Origin: Chionis minor
Taxonomy: Eukaryota > Chordata > Aves > Charadriiformes > Chionididae
DNA length: 64,000 bases
NCBI GenBank assembly: GCA_013398295.1
Contig: VZSF01001417.1
Location: 668,322 to 732,321, forward strand
Direction: 5' to 3'
Part shown: positions 26,801-38,800 of the stretch, one piece after another
Position numbering within the stretch: the stretch's first letter is position 1
Layout: each line of letters begins with the position of its first letter
Notes under the pieces: generated by a model
Database searches by the model: none
Told to the model about the DNA's origin: nothing
The model's input: only the letters and a program-made list of their open reading frames with translations
Program-made: the position numbers and the translations under genes

Positions 26801-29800
26801 ATACCTCCAGGGATGGTGATTCCACCACTTCCCTGGGCAGCCTGTTCCAATGCCTGATAACCCCTTCTGTAAAGAAGTTTTTCCTAATATCCAACCTAAA
26901 TGTCCCCTGGCACAACTTGAGGCCATTTCCTCTTGTCCTATCACTTGTTACTTGGGAGAAGAGATTGACCCCCACCTCGCTACAACCTCCTTTGAGGTAG
27001 TTGTAGAGAGTGATAAGGTCTCCACTCAACCTTCTCTTCTCCAGGCTAAACAATCCTAGTTCCTTCAGCCGCTCCTCAGGAGACTTGTTCTCCAGACCCC
27101 TCATCAGCTTCGTTGCCCTTCTCTGGACACGCTCCAGCACCTCAATGTCCCTCCGATACTGCAGTGCCCAAAACTGAACACAGCACTCGAGCTGCGGCCT
27201 CACCAGTGCTGAGTACAGGGGCACAATCACTTCCCTGCTCCTGCTGGTCACACCGTTCTTGATACAGGCCAAGATGCCATTGGCCTTCTTGGCCACACTG
27301 CTGGCTCATGTTCAGCCGACTGTCCACCAGGACCCCCAGATCCTTTTCTGCCAGGCAGCTTTCCCACTCCTCCCCAAGTCTGTAGAGCTGCCTGAGGTTG
27401 TTGTGACTAAAGTGCAGGAAAACCTGTTTCACCTGTTTCTACGTGAAAAACATTGTGTTTTGTGCATAGTCTTGCAAAAAGACTAATGGTAATTACATTA
27501 GGTCCATTGCACCAGATTCGATATCAAAGAGGCACATAAAGAATTTGAAAGACATATTTCAAAATAGAATACAACTAATTAGGAAAAAGTGGATTTTTTT
27601 TTTCTTTAGTTTGAATCAAAAAATATAGAGCATGCAAGTAGATCCATGTTTCTGCCTTTTTTTTTTTTAAGGATTGTTCTTTCAAGCAGACAATTAGCAA
27701 TACATTTTTGATCTGTAGTATCCTGGGGATATAAAGCACTACATTCATACTTCAAACATTAAATCTTGGCCAAACAATGGAATAACAAGGAGAGATATCC
27801 ACCATGAGGCAGGACAAGGCGGGAACAAGAGAACTCTGCTGGAGAAAGCCAAGGGAAAACAAGCGATATGTAAGTATCCCAATTTACTAATTAGCAGTTT
27901 ACAAGCCTGTCAAGAAACATACCTTTTGAACCAAACTAGAAAGGTCTGTTTTAAGGACATCGTTGACCTTGGCAAGCTGTGAGCTCACTCCTGGCAACTA
28001 GGAAGCAAAAAGCATTCTTGAGTCACATCAAAGTAATAGTTTTGCTAATTTACTAAATTTTTCAAAGACAGGAGAGGGTAAAGAAGCTAGAAAGACAATT
28101 TGTAGTAGAATCTTTCTAGCACACTCCTGAAATCTTTTCTGTACAAAAGTAAAGCTTAACCTCAGTATTTTTGGGTAGATTATTTCACTGCCCAGAGCAG
28201 CACTTTAATGTAGCTGCTTGACACGCACTTTATCCTCTTCTACATAGAAGATGAAAACAGTGACTAGAATTACTCAGAAACACAGAATAAGGGAAGGTCA
28301 CTTATCTCCTAAGTGACAGCACACACCAAGCCACTAAGTTGCAGAGATACTACTATTCAAGGCAATCACACTATAAGAGTCTGAAAAATATTCTCTTACC
28401 CCACTAAAATTGGCATTGATGTTCAGTTGATTTAGTGAATTTCTGATGATATTGCAAGTTGAGGCAGCCTGAGTCGCAGAGCATGCAGAATCATTGAGAG
28501 TGTTGCTTAGATGCATTTTAACATCTGTCAAGTTTGCATGAAGCCTCTCTGTTCCTTCCTGCAAAACCTCTACAGAGACACTCACATTCTCCAGGGCTTC
28601 CTTTGTTTCTCTGATGGCTGCAAGGATGTAAAGTTTTTAAAAATAAACTTTAGTTAGAAATCAGTCTATAGATACAGATAGGAAGAGAAAGTGTATGTGT
28701 GTAAATGCTATGATACTCTTAACAATACCGATTTAAACAACCCTGACTCCCTCCCAGAAAAACCCTCTAACACAGAATATGTATTTATTGTACAAAAAAA
28801 TACATTACTTAACATTTTACTACAAAAAATGAATGTGCTCAGGTTACTTGCGATTCCATCTACTTCCCGCATGACTCCCTTCTACCCTTTCCCTACCTCC
28901 CCTTGCCCAGTGATTTCAGTAGAGAACACTTGGCCATTAGAAATTAAAATAAAGCCCGTATTCACAAAACAGTACTTTCAGTATTTTGATTATAATCCAA
29001 CTCACATATTATGTAGCTGCAAGATGAAAGAGAAAGAGATGATGTTGCATCAGCAAACATTAATGAGCGTTCAACACTGTCTGGGCTTAGATTTCATCCC
29101 AATCACACCAAACCAAAAAACCAACCACTAACCAGGTGTTTAGTAGACAAAAAAACACACAGATACAACTAAAAATACACAAATTACAAAAATAAAGTGN
29201 GCCAAGATGCCATTGGCCTTCTTGGCCACACTGCTGGCTCATGTTCAGCCGACTGTCCACCAGGACCCCCAGATCCTTTTCTGCCAGGCAGCTTTCCCAC
29301 TCCTCCCCAAGTCTGTAGAGCTGCCTGAGGTTGTTGTGACTAAAGTGCAGGAAAACCTGTTTCACCTGTTTCTACGTGAAAAACATTGTGTTTTGTGCAT
29401 AGTCTTGCAAAAAGACTAATGGTAATTACATTAGGTCCATTGCACCAGATTCGATATCAAAGAGGCACATAAAGAATTTGAAAGACATATTTCAAAATAG
29501 AATACAACTAATTAGGAAAAAGTGGATTTTTTTTTTCTTTAGTTTGAATCAAAAAATATAGAGCATGCAAGTAGATCCATGTTTCTGCCTTTTTTTTTTT
29601 TAAGGATTGTTCTTTCAAGCAGACAATTAGCAATACATTTTTGATCTGTAGTATCCTGGGGATATAAAGCACTACATTCATACTTCAAACATTAAATCTT
29701 GGCCAAACAATGGAATAACAAGGAGAGATATCCACCATGAGGCAGGACAAGGCGGGAACAAGAGAACTCTGCTGGAGAAAGCCAAGGGAAAACAAGCGAT

Positions 29801-32800
29801 ATGTAAGTATCCCAATTTACTAATTAGCAGTTTACAAGCCTGTCAAGAAACATACCTTTTGAACCAAACTAGAAAGGTCTGTTTTAAGGACATCGTTGAC
29901 CTTGGCAAGCTGTGAGCTCACTCCTGGCAACTAGGAAGCAAAAAGCATTCTTGAGTCACATCAAAGTAATAGTTTTGCTAATTTACTAAATTTTTCAAAG
30001 ACAGGAGAGGGTAAAGAAGCTAGAAAGACAATTTGTAGTAGAATCTTTCTAGCACACTCCTGAAATCTTTTCTGTACAAAAGTAAAGCTTAACCTCAGTA
30101 TTTTTGGGTAGATTATTTCACTGCCCAGAGCAGCACTTTAATGTAGCTGCTTGACACGCACTTTATCCTCTTCTACATAGAAGATGAAAACAGTGACTAG
30201 AATTACTCAGAAACACAGAATAAGGGAAGGTCACTTATCTCCTAAGTGACAGCACACACCAAGCCACTAAGTTGCAGAGATACTACTATTCAAGGCAATC
30301 ACACTATAAGAGTCTGAAAAATATTCTCTTACCCCACTAAAATTGGCATTGATGTTCAGTTGATTTAGTGAATTTCTGATGATATTGCAAGTTGAGGCAG
30401 CCTGAGTCGCAGAGCATGCAGAATCATTGAGAGTGTTGCTTAGATGCATTTTAACATCTGTCAAGTTTGCATGAAGCCTCTCTGTTCCTTCCTGCAAAAC
30501 CTCTACAGAGACACTCACATTCTCCAGGGCTTCCTTTGTTTCTCTGATGGCTGCAAGGATGTAAAGTTTTTAAAAATAAACTTTAGTTAGAAATCAGTCT
30601 ATAGATACAGATAGGAAGAGAAAGTGTATGTGTGTAAATGCTATGATACTCTTAACAATACCGATTTAAACAACCCTGACTCCCTCCCAGAAAAACCCTC
30701 TAACACAGAATATGTATTTATTGTACAAAAAAATACATTACTTAACATTTTACTACAAAAAATGAATGTGCTCAGGTTACTTGCGATTCCATCTACTTCC
30801 CGCATGACTCCCTTCTACCCTTTCCCTACCTCCCCTTGCCCAGTGATTTCAGTAGAGAACACTTGGCCATTAGAAATTAAAATAAAGCCCGTATTCACAA
30901 AACAGTACTTTCAGTATTTTGATTATAATCCAACTCACATATTATGTAGCTGCAAGATGAAAGAGAAAGAGATGATGTTGCATCAGCAAACATTAATGAG
31001 CGTTCAACACTGTCTGGGCTTAGATTTCATCCCAATCACACCAAACCAAAAAACCAACCACTAACCAGGTGTTTAGTAGACAAAAAAACACACAGATACA
31101 ACTAAAAATACACAAATTACAAAAATAAAGTGCACTTCACACAACACAAGGTTTTATTGTATTTTTTTTTTTACCTTTGATAGCCCTTTCCACTTTGACT
31201 TCAAGACAAATAAGAGAAATAAAGCAAAAAGGGAGAACGATGACGAGTGAATGAGAAAGAATTCACGGGTAAAAAAACCAAAGTGACTAAGGTTCACGGA
31301 TGCCTTTCCCTTTGTTCTATAAGCTGTATCTGATCCCTGAAAAAAACCCTTAAGTATAAAAAATAAAAGACCATTTTCTTTAAAGGGAGACAGAACTAAG
31401 CATGAGCAATGCTAAACTCAAAGATACAATGAAGAAATGATGGTTAGCACTCTCTTAACAAGCTGGGCAGTGTACAAGATGGGGCCATTCTATGTTCATG
31501 CCCTGACCTGTTGAAGACTAACCTGCAAAGACCTATGGACCTCTTAAAGCAGTTTTCCTCATCTCCCTAGTATTCAATGGAAAGGGACAACCACCTGAAG
31601 GAGGGAATTGGGATTTCATCTCTCTTCAATGACAGTTGAAACTAAGTATCAACAATGGCACATAAATCTTGATTTAGTTTTTAAATATATTTATAAACCT
31701 CAAAATATCTGAAATCCTCAGTTTGAAAGAAATATCAAGGTACGCTGAAAAATGGTAAGTTGAATGATGGTACTGCATAAAGCCATCCCATGCCGTACAC
31801 TAGAAAGATGATGCCTGTCTTACCATGGTAACAAAACGTTAATACAATATGTACATCTTTACCTCCTGCCATTGTCAGAGCGGCATCAAGTGCGGGACGC
31901 ACTTCTTTTCCCAGCTGTTCCTGAACTCTACTTCCAAGCAACGGTCCAACATCTGCATTACACAGAGACAAAAAAAAACATTACACACCAGTTTTATCTA
32001 AACTACCTCTTAGCATAGGTGCTGTCAGACTCTTACTTAACAAAATATACAGTTATTATTAGAATTTCTCTAAGGCCTGACAGTTAGAACTTAGTGACAG
32101 AAGACAACTCAGGAACAGAGTTCTCCTTTAGCTAGCTACAGCTCTGTAAATGAAAGCAGTAAATCAAAGTATGGCAGAGAACAGTCAGTAGCACTTGACC
32201 ATATAGGTGAAGACACATAATATTTCAACAAACTCCAAGATACGCATTTCACTATTTACTACTTTTTTGGAATCATATTTTTTATTTCCCCCCATAATCT
32301 GCCCTAAGGAGGCCCAACACCTGGACGGGAATTTTGTGGCATACTCTTTCACTACACACTATGTTTTCACAGTGCAAGAGAAACAGTATTAATTGTTGTC
32401 CTTTCTCCTATTCCTCACGTATCCGGCAATGTCAAGGTCACCCACAATCCAGACCTGCCAGCCATCTCTGCTGAAATCCCTTAAGCGCGTTAAGCGCATG
32501 TCTGCCGGCCCCTGTCCCCCTTACTGTGTGTGCAGCACCGACGCTGGCAGCAGCCCTGGCGCCACGCTTACCCACTGCTACCCCCTCTGCCAAACCCTCC
32601 TCTGCCTCCCTGCCCGCAAACAGAAATGAAGCTGGGTGCAGCAAGACGACAGACAAATGCCGAGCAGAGTTTGGTAAAGCATCTTCTTGTAATGTATGCT
32701 TTAGGTAGAGTTGCTGCGTCCCCTCCATTTTCACAGAATCACAGAATGGTTGGGGTTGGAAGGGACCTTAAAGGTCATCTAGTTCCAATCCCCCTGCCAT

Positions 32801-35800
32801 GGGCAGGGACACCTCTCACTAGACCAGATTGCGCATCCTGGCCTTAAACACTTCTACTGATGTGGCCTCCACAGCTTCCCTGGGCAACCTGTTCCAGTGC
32901 CTCACCACCCTCAGAGTGAAAAATTTCTTCCTGAGATCTAACCTAGATCTACCCTCTTCCAGTATGAAGTCATTACCCCTCATCCCATCACTACATGCCC
33001 TTGTAAAAAGTCCCTTTACTCTTGAGCTAGCTTCTATTCTTGGCTGCTTTTGTGATTTCTTCCCTTCTACTGAGGTTATGGAGACCTCTGATCAACGATC
33101 TAATGGCTGAAGCCTTTAATTGCAAAACGACTCTTGCTTCATCTTCCTTCAGACTTCAGATGTATCTTCAGACTATGGATCGAATTCTACTTTGAAATGT
33201 GAAAAAAGTACACCCATATGATGGTGCATGCTGTCTCTACCTCCTCAACACCTTGAGCAAGACAAGGCCGTGTATGGGCAGAGGACAGCAAAGCATTTCA
33301 TCGAATCCCACTCAGTGTACGGAAAGTTGTAGTGGAAGGCTGTCAGGGTGAGTTACAGCCAGCCCCCAACACATGCTTACTGTGAGATGGAAACAGTGGA
33401 GACCATAGCTCAAAATCCCAACAACTTCAGATCACGGTGAAGAGCTTTTTGAGGGTTTTTTTGGTTTTTTTTTTGCTCTTGATGAGACAGGAATACCGCG
33501 CGGCACAGAAGCATCTGTTACTGTCAGCACTGTCACGTCTGGCTTGGGATGAAAATTTTTTATCAAGCAGAAAACACTTTTCAGCATCTCCTTAGGGTGG
33601 GCAAACAGAACTCATCTACATTTCTCTTGAGATTTATGCTACTGTTGATTCTTTTAGAATGAAATCCTTTTGTCCCCAGGTGTCAAAGACTTAATTCTGC
33701 TGTTTCAAGAAAATAAAAGGTATCTTTATTTATTGATGAGCACTCTCATCACAGATCCAGCTAGGTTGCCATTAACTAACACATTAAATTGGCAATGAGA
33801 ATAAATAAATATTTAATTTGAAATTTCATTTGAATTGCCTGGGAAGAAACAAGCTAGCACTTGAAATGCAGGTGTCAATTTATTATTATTATAGACTTAA
33901 AGATGACACACTTTTTTCAGACCAGAGTGTTCCTGCCTAGAATTAAGTAGGAAGGCTACTACTGCTGCTTTTGCAACCACATTCAATGTGCTTTAGTAGC
34001 CTCATATAGGCAAGACATATTGACCTCAAGGTATGCCAAGCTGGCAGCACTGAAAACTACCTTTAAAATACATTTTAAACCTAGACAGAAGCATAGATTC
34101 TGGGCATAATAAGTCAATTCATGATAACTGGCATGCTGCCACAGTTGCATAGTTCGATCTCTGGGACAATTCTATTTAAAATAGGGTTTGGTATTCCTGT
34201 ATTTCACTTCAGTCTGAAAGCAGACCTGCACATATTTATTAACACCTGCTAACACTGCATCTTGAATTCTAATATGCACTGAATATGGTCAGCCCTTTCT
34301 ATTATTATGAGTTTTGGAAAGCGATGCTTAAATTCCCCCCCAAAAAATAAAGATCAGTGGTTTGGTTGTTTCTGTTTGCTGAGAGCTTCAAAAAGTGATG
34401 CCTCGTTTTGTAACTGTGCTTAAGGGGAAAGTACAGCAGTTGTGTTTCAAGTTTTATCTCCTGCTCTTCAACTGCTCATTCTGAAATGGCAAATACATTA
34501 AGCAGCTTTAGAAAGAAGATAAGCTTATACCTCAACTTCTAGCTGAGTAGAGGACAAAGATATAACAACAAAAATAAACAGAGATCTCACTCACTGGAAC
34601 CATCAAAACAGCTAGTAGCTCTGTTCCTTGACATTTGGCTCCACTGTTAAAAACTGAGGAATAATATTCTAAAAAAAAGCATTATTAGTGGTTACTGAAC
34701 TATAAAAAGAAAAATAAAATATTAGCCTGACTTATTGTATAAGCGATTTAATAAAAAATTTTTATTTCAGGAAATAATATGCATTACATGTGCTTCAAGA
34801 CATTTTATGTGAAGAGAATTTTAGGTTTTAGACTCATTTACTGCTAAGAACACCACTTCTGCTTGAAAACCACATTCTTACAAATAAAATTTCACTTTGC
34901 ATTATGAGCTATTTATATCATGTTATTAAAAGTCTTTAAATACACATCGCTAACTCCCTTTAAATCAAAGTACTTACTATTTAGGTCAGACAGTGCTTTA
35001 TCCTTAGTTGTGTTGTACTGGCTCACCAAGTAGTCAATTTGCTGAAAAGAAGATGATAAAAAAACTATTAAAATAATTGGAAAAAAGCAATGCTTTTAAA
35101 CAATGAGTTAAACTGCTGCTTTAAAACAATCAAAATATTTGTGCAAACCCCCAAAATCCTGGAGCTCCATTTTCAGTTGACTAAGTATTTTAAAACTTTG
35201 CTTGGCAGAACTGCACATAATACAAGATGTGTTTAATTGGGAAATTTACTTAATTGGAACATCTTTGGGGTAAATGATTCCTCTTAAAAATGCTAAGTAG
35301 CAGGACTGTGGCCTTATGAAGGCTTCAAGTCAGCAAGGCCAATGAGGTTTTGCATGTCTTCATCTCTGTTATTTGGTTTTCTAGTGGCATTACTTCCTCC
35401 TTCACGGAGAGACATGTGGCAAGTTGATGGGGTGGTAATTTGGAAGCAATTCACCAGCCACACTGGCTTGTATCTGGGCAGCCTCTCCGAGCTTCTCTTG
35501 TGGAAAGGAGCTGACTGCTCTATCTTAATGTAAATGGTTTTCCTTACCCCCAGGAGGATTTGTCCCAGTCACTTGGGCTCTACCAAGACACCAGAACAAT
35601 AAGAAACAGCAACTTTCTTATCACCAGATACTGGGGGTTTGGAGAAAACACTATCAAAGAACCATCCCAAGTGGAAATCTTAGTATACTAATTTTGAAAA
35701 GACATTAAATAACCTTCACTGATTTCTGCATGTATTACGAATCCTACATCAATTGAGTTAAAGTCATGTAAAGGTTAACACACTTGAAAAATGGGGTTCC

Positions 35801-38800
35801 AATTTTAAACGTGACTCAAATGTGTACCAAAGCGTATCTGACTTGCGGTCTCAAACTTTCCATGGACTGAAGAAAAAAAAAAAATAACAAAAGCCACCTT
35901 CAAACCAACCTATCGATCATACAGCAGTGGATGTAATTAAATGACAAAGTGTAAGGCAGACCACCTTTTTTTAAAAAAAAGAATTGAGAGTTTCTTACTA
36001 AGAATGCTGTAGGTATATTTTTGTTTGTTTGTTTTGTCTTCCTAAGCTAACCTGAGGACTAAAATTTTGCAGGGCTACAGGTTTTGCATTGTCTCCAGCA
36101 ATGTCACATACAAAAGGCGATTCTGAATAACTAACAGTGTTATCACTCAATACTCATAGTCTGCAAATCTTTTGTAACATGAACTCTTAACATGTGACTT
36201 CTTTTTACAAATCCTCTTATATGCTGTACACCTCATACTGATGAGTCAAGGACATCAGCTAGGATTTCAGAGCTTTATAGCCAATTAGTTGGATTCTACA
36301 ACTTTTTCAAGAAGCTTGAGTCCTTCTATCCTTAAAAAAATTCTTAAAGAAGGCTGTATACATGATACCCATGTATCTTGTCTGTCAACATGACTTAGAA
36401 GACATACATGATGACTACACCATTAAGTATCACCAAAAAAGGGAAAATTTTAAAATCTAGCACAGAAACTAAAACCCTACTACCTAACTGAGACTTTGAG
36501 GAAGCCCTGGCACAAATGTTCAAGTTCTGACACTTTTAAATCCAATAATTCAGGTGGTTTTATTAACTTCTTGGCTAGCGTCTTTTTTTTCCTCCCCCCT
36601 GTTAAGATAGTTACTTGTACGTAACAGATTTTCTACTCTGACATTTCCAGTCATAAGCACTCAGCTTGCTGTGAAGGGGAGTCTAGTGGTTTCTGATGGA
36701 ACCGAATTACACCTTTCTGTGCCCTAAGTCAGCTCCAGACTGAGGAAAGACACTGTTTCAAGAGAGATTGTTGGCATGCCCTCCATTCCCTGCCATATAC
36801 CTCCATCACTGGGCTGTCACAACACCATGAGCAACCAAATAATTGTATAGGGAACAACTCCAGATATGGAAACATTTAAAAGCATCCCCCAGATGTCTCC
36901 TGTTGTCATACAGTTCTGTCGGCAGAAAAACAGCTCATTGGTTACGGCAGCCCAGAGTAACCATGACTGGGATGCTACCACATTCGTGGATCCCACATAA
37001 TTGTGTAAATTCCACCTATTTCTAGTTTATCAGTCACGTGCAAGTAAAACAGATTAAATTAAATTAATTGAAATTAATGAAAGCAAAGATAATAGGACTG
37101 TTGGACTTTTTCTCCTCCTAATCCATAAAAAAAATGAGATTTATACATGGGAAAGTTTACAAGTCTTCCTCACCAGCATTTCCTTTCTTCTTTCAATGCA
37201 AAAAAGATACGCAGGGGACTGCTTTTGGTACTTTAAGGAAAGTTTCAAAGTAGAAAGGAAGTACTCTCCTCAGAAAGAAGTGCATCTGCAATACATCTTA
37301 CTCACACCTCTTCCCTCCCACCCCCATTCCCCATAAACAAAAAATTCTTTACCGCTGGAGTGTCGTTAAGGAAAAGTTTCAGATCTTTAAAATTACTGTA
37401 AACCAGTTTCTTTGCTCCTCGGACTTGGTTAGTTAAATGCTGGTTGGCAGCATATGCACAGAGCACTCCGACACTACAAAAAATACAGATAATAGATACT
37501 TCTTTATTACTGTAAATGCCCATTCTGACATAAAACAGAACCAAAAAATTACAGAACAAAAGTCAACATTATCAAAATAGAGGTCTCCATACATTTACAC
37601 ACTCTCTTTTTCTTACTACAAGTTCTCACACGCACCACGAGGCAGAGCAGAGGAATTAGCCATAAGGGCCAACGTTGTACTACTGATTCACAAAAAGAAG
37701 AGAAAAAGTGATGTTAACCTAAAGTCTTCAGAAGTTATTAACATACAGCTGCCTATCCATTTGGATTGATACTGTCAGAAAATGCATATAGCCTAGGTAA
37801 ATCATACGAGAGAAATTTTAGGCTCTTTTACAAGTATCATTAACCTTGACACAGGTATAAGAAATGCTCATGAAATAACTTTAAAAAGAAATATTTTACA
37901 TTTGAAAACTTCAGCAACATGTACTCATAACAGCCCAATGTATTTACATAATTGCATAGATCTTTTAAAAGCACAAGAACAGTCCCTATTCATGCTAAAA
38001 TAATATATTAGCATTTCCTGATAGTAAAACAAAAGGTGGAAAGTGAGCTAGATTTTTCAGTCAGCATTGCTGCTGATTATTTTCTATTTTATCATTCCCC
38101 GCTGTAAAATTCTAATTACAGCATGGCAGATCCACACAAGCAGGAAGTAAAAAGGGAATTAAGAGTCCCATGAGAGGCTTTAAAAGCGCTCTCATAATCC
38201 CTAGGTTTTTTGTTTAGTTTAAGTATAAAATAGACTTAAACAGAAGGATGACTTGTTTTTAAACACCTCACATTCACAACAGCTAACCTTTCAGACAAAC
38301 AACAGGAAAATCAAGAGGAACCACCGGAGTGGTGACCACCTCAAAAGCAGGTTGACTACAAACCCACTTGACGGGTTAAGCACTAACTTTGGGCAGATTT
38401 AACTGACAGACAGCACAGATCCACTCAATGCAGGCATGACACATCCCGCCCAGAGGCTGCAGTTCCAGTGCCTAACAGGGAATTCCTGGATGGCACGTTG
38501 GTTCAGTCTCTTACTTACAGCTCAATACTGAAAGGCCACTACAACATGCAGATGACAGGAGAAGGGAGTCACTAACACGAATGGTACTGTTCTCCTCCCA
38601 GACTGTCAAACTCCCTGAGCTGGGATGCCCAGAGGACCTAAACACTAATATTTTTACATAAGACTTAGAGAAAACCCATGCCAGGCTCCCTACCGGGCAA
38701 AATATTTACAGTAAGTATAGTTCTTGCTCCAAAGAATGTATGTTCAAAGGAAGCCGTAATACAGACACATAAATGAGAAATTAGATGGTTGAGACCAAAT

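Larger units (their letters stand above)
27268..29199. repeat. First copy of the 1932-bp block
   Basis: Copy adjoining the intact part of the CR1 element at its left; it ends abruptly at the N. It also contains PROM1 exons 7 and 8 (28400-28617 and 27923-27997). The 146-codon + ORF at 28691-29131 (copied at 30624-31064) is intronic on the opposite strand, has no recognisable domain, and is not called as a gene. Confidence 0.93.
29201..31132. repeat. Second copy of an apparently identical 1932-bp block (probable false duplication)
   Basis: Repeats 27268-29199 without a difference that I could see, at a constant offset of 1933 (1932 bp plus the N). It starts inside a CR1 element and ends in unique intron sequence (...AAAAATAAAGTG), after which the sequence continues normally. 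Contains PROM1 exons 7 and 8 and the surrounding introns. Confidence 0.93.

Noticed and set aside
26760..27296. 178-codon minus ORF as a host gene
   Set aside because: The motifs are those of the CR1 LINE reverse-transcriptase C-terminus; it is annotated as a mobile element.
28691..31064. 146-codon + strand ORF present twice (28691-29131 and 30624-31064)
   Set aside because: It lies antisense in a PROM1 intron, is AT-rich, has no domain or signal, and its duplication is explained by the repeated block.
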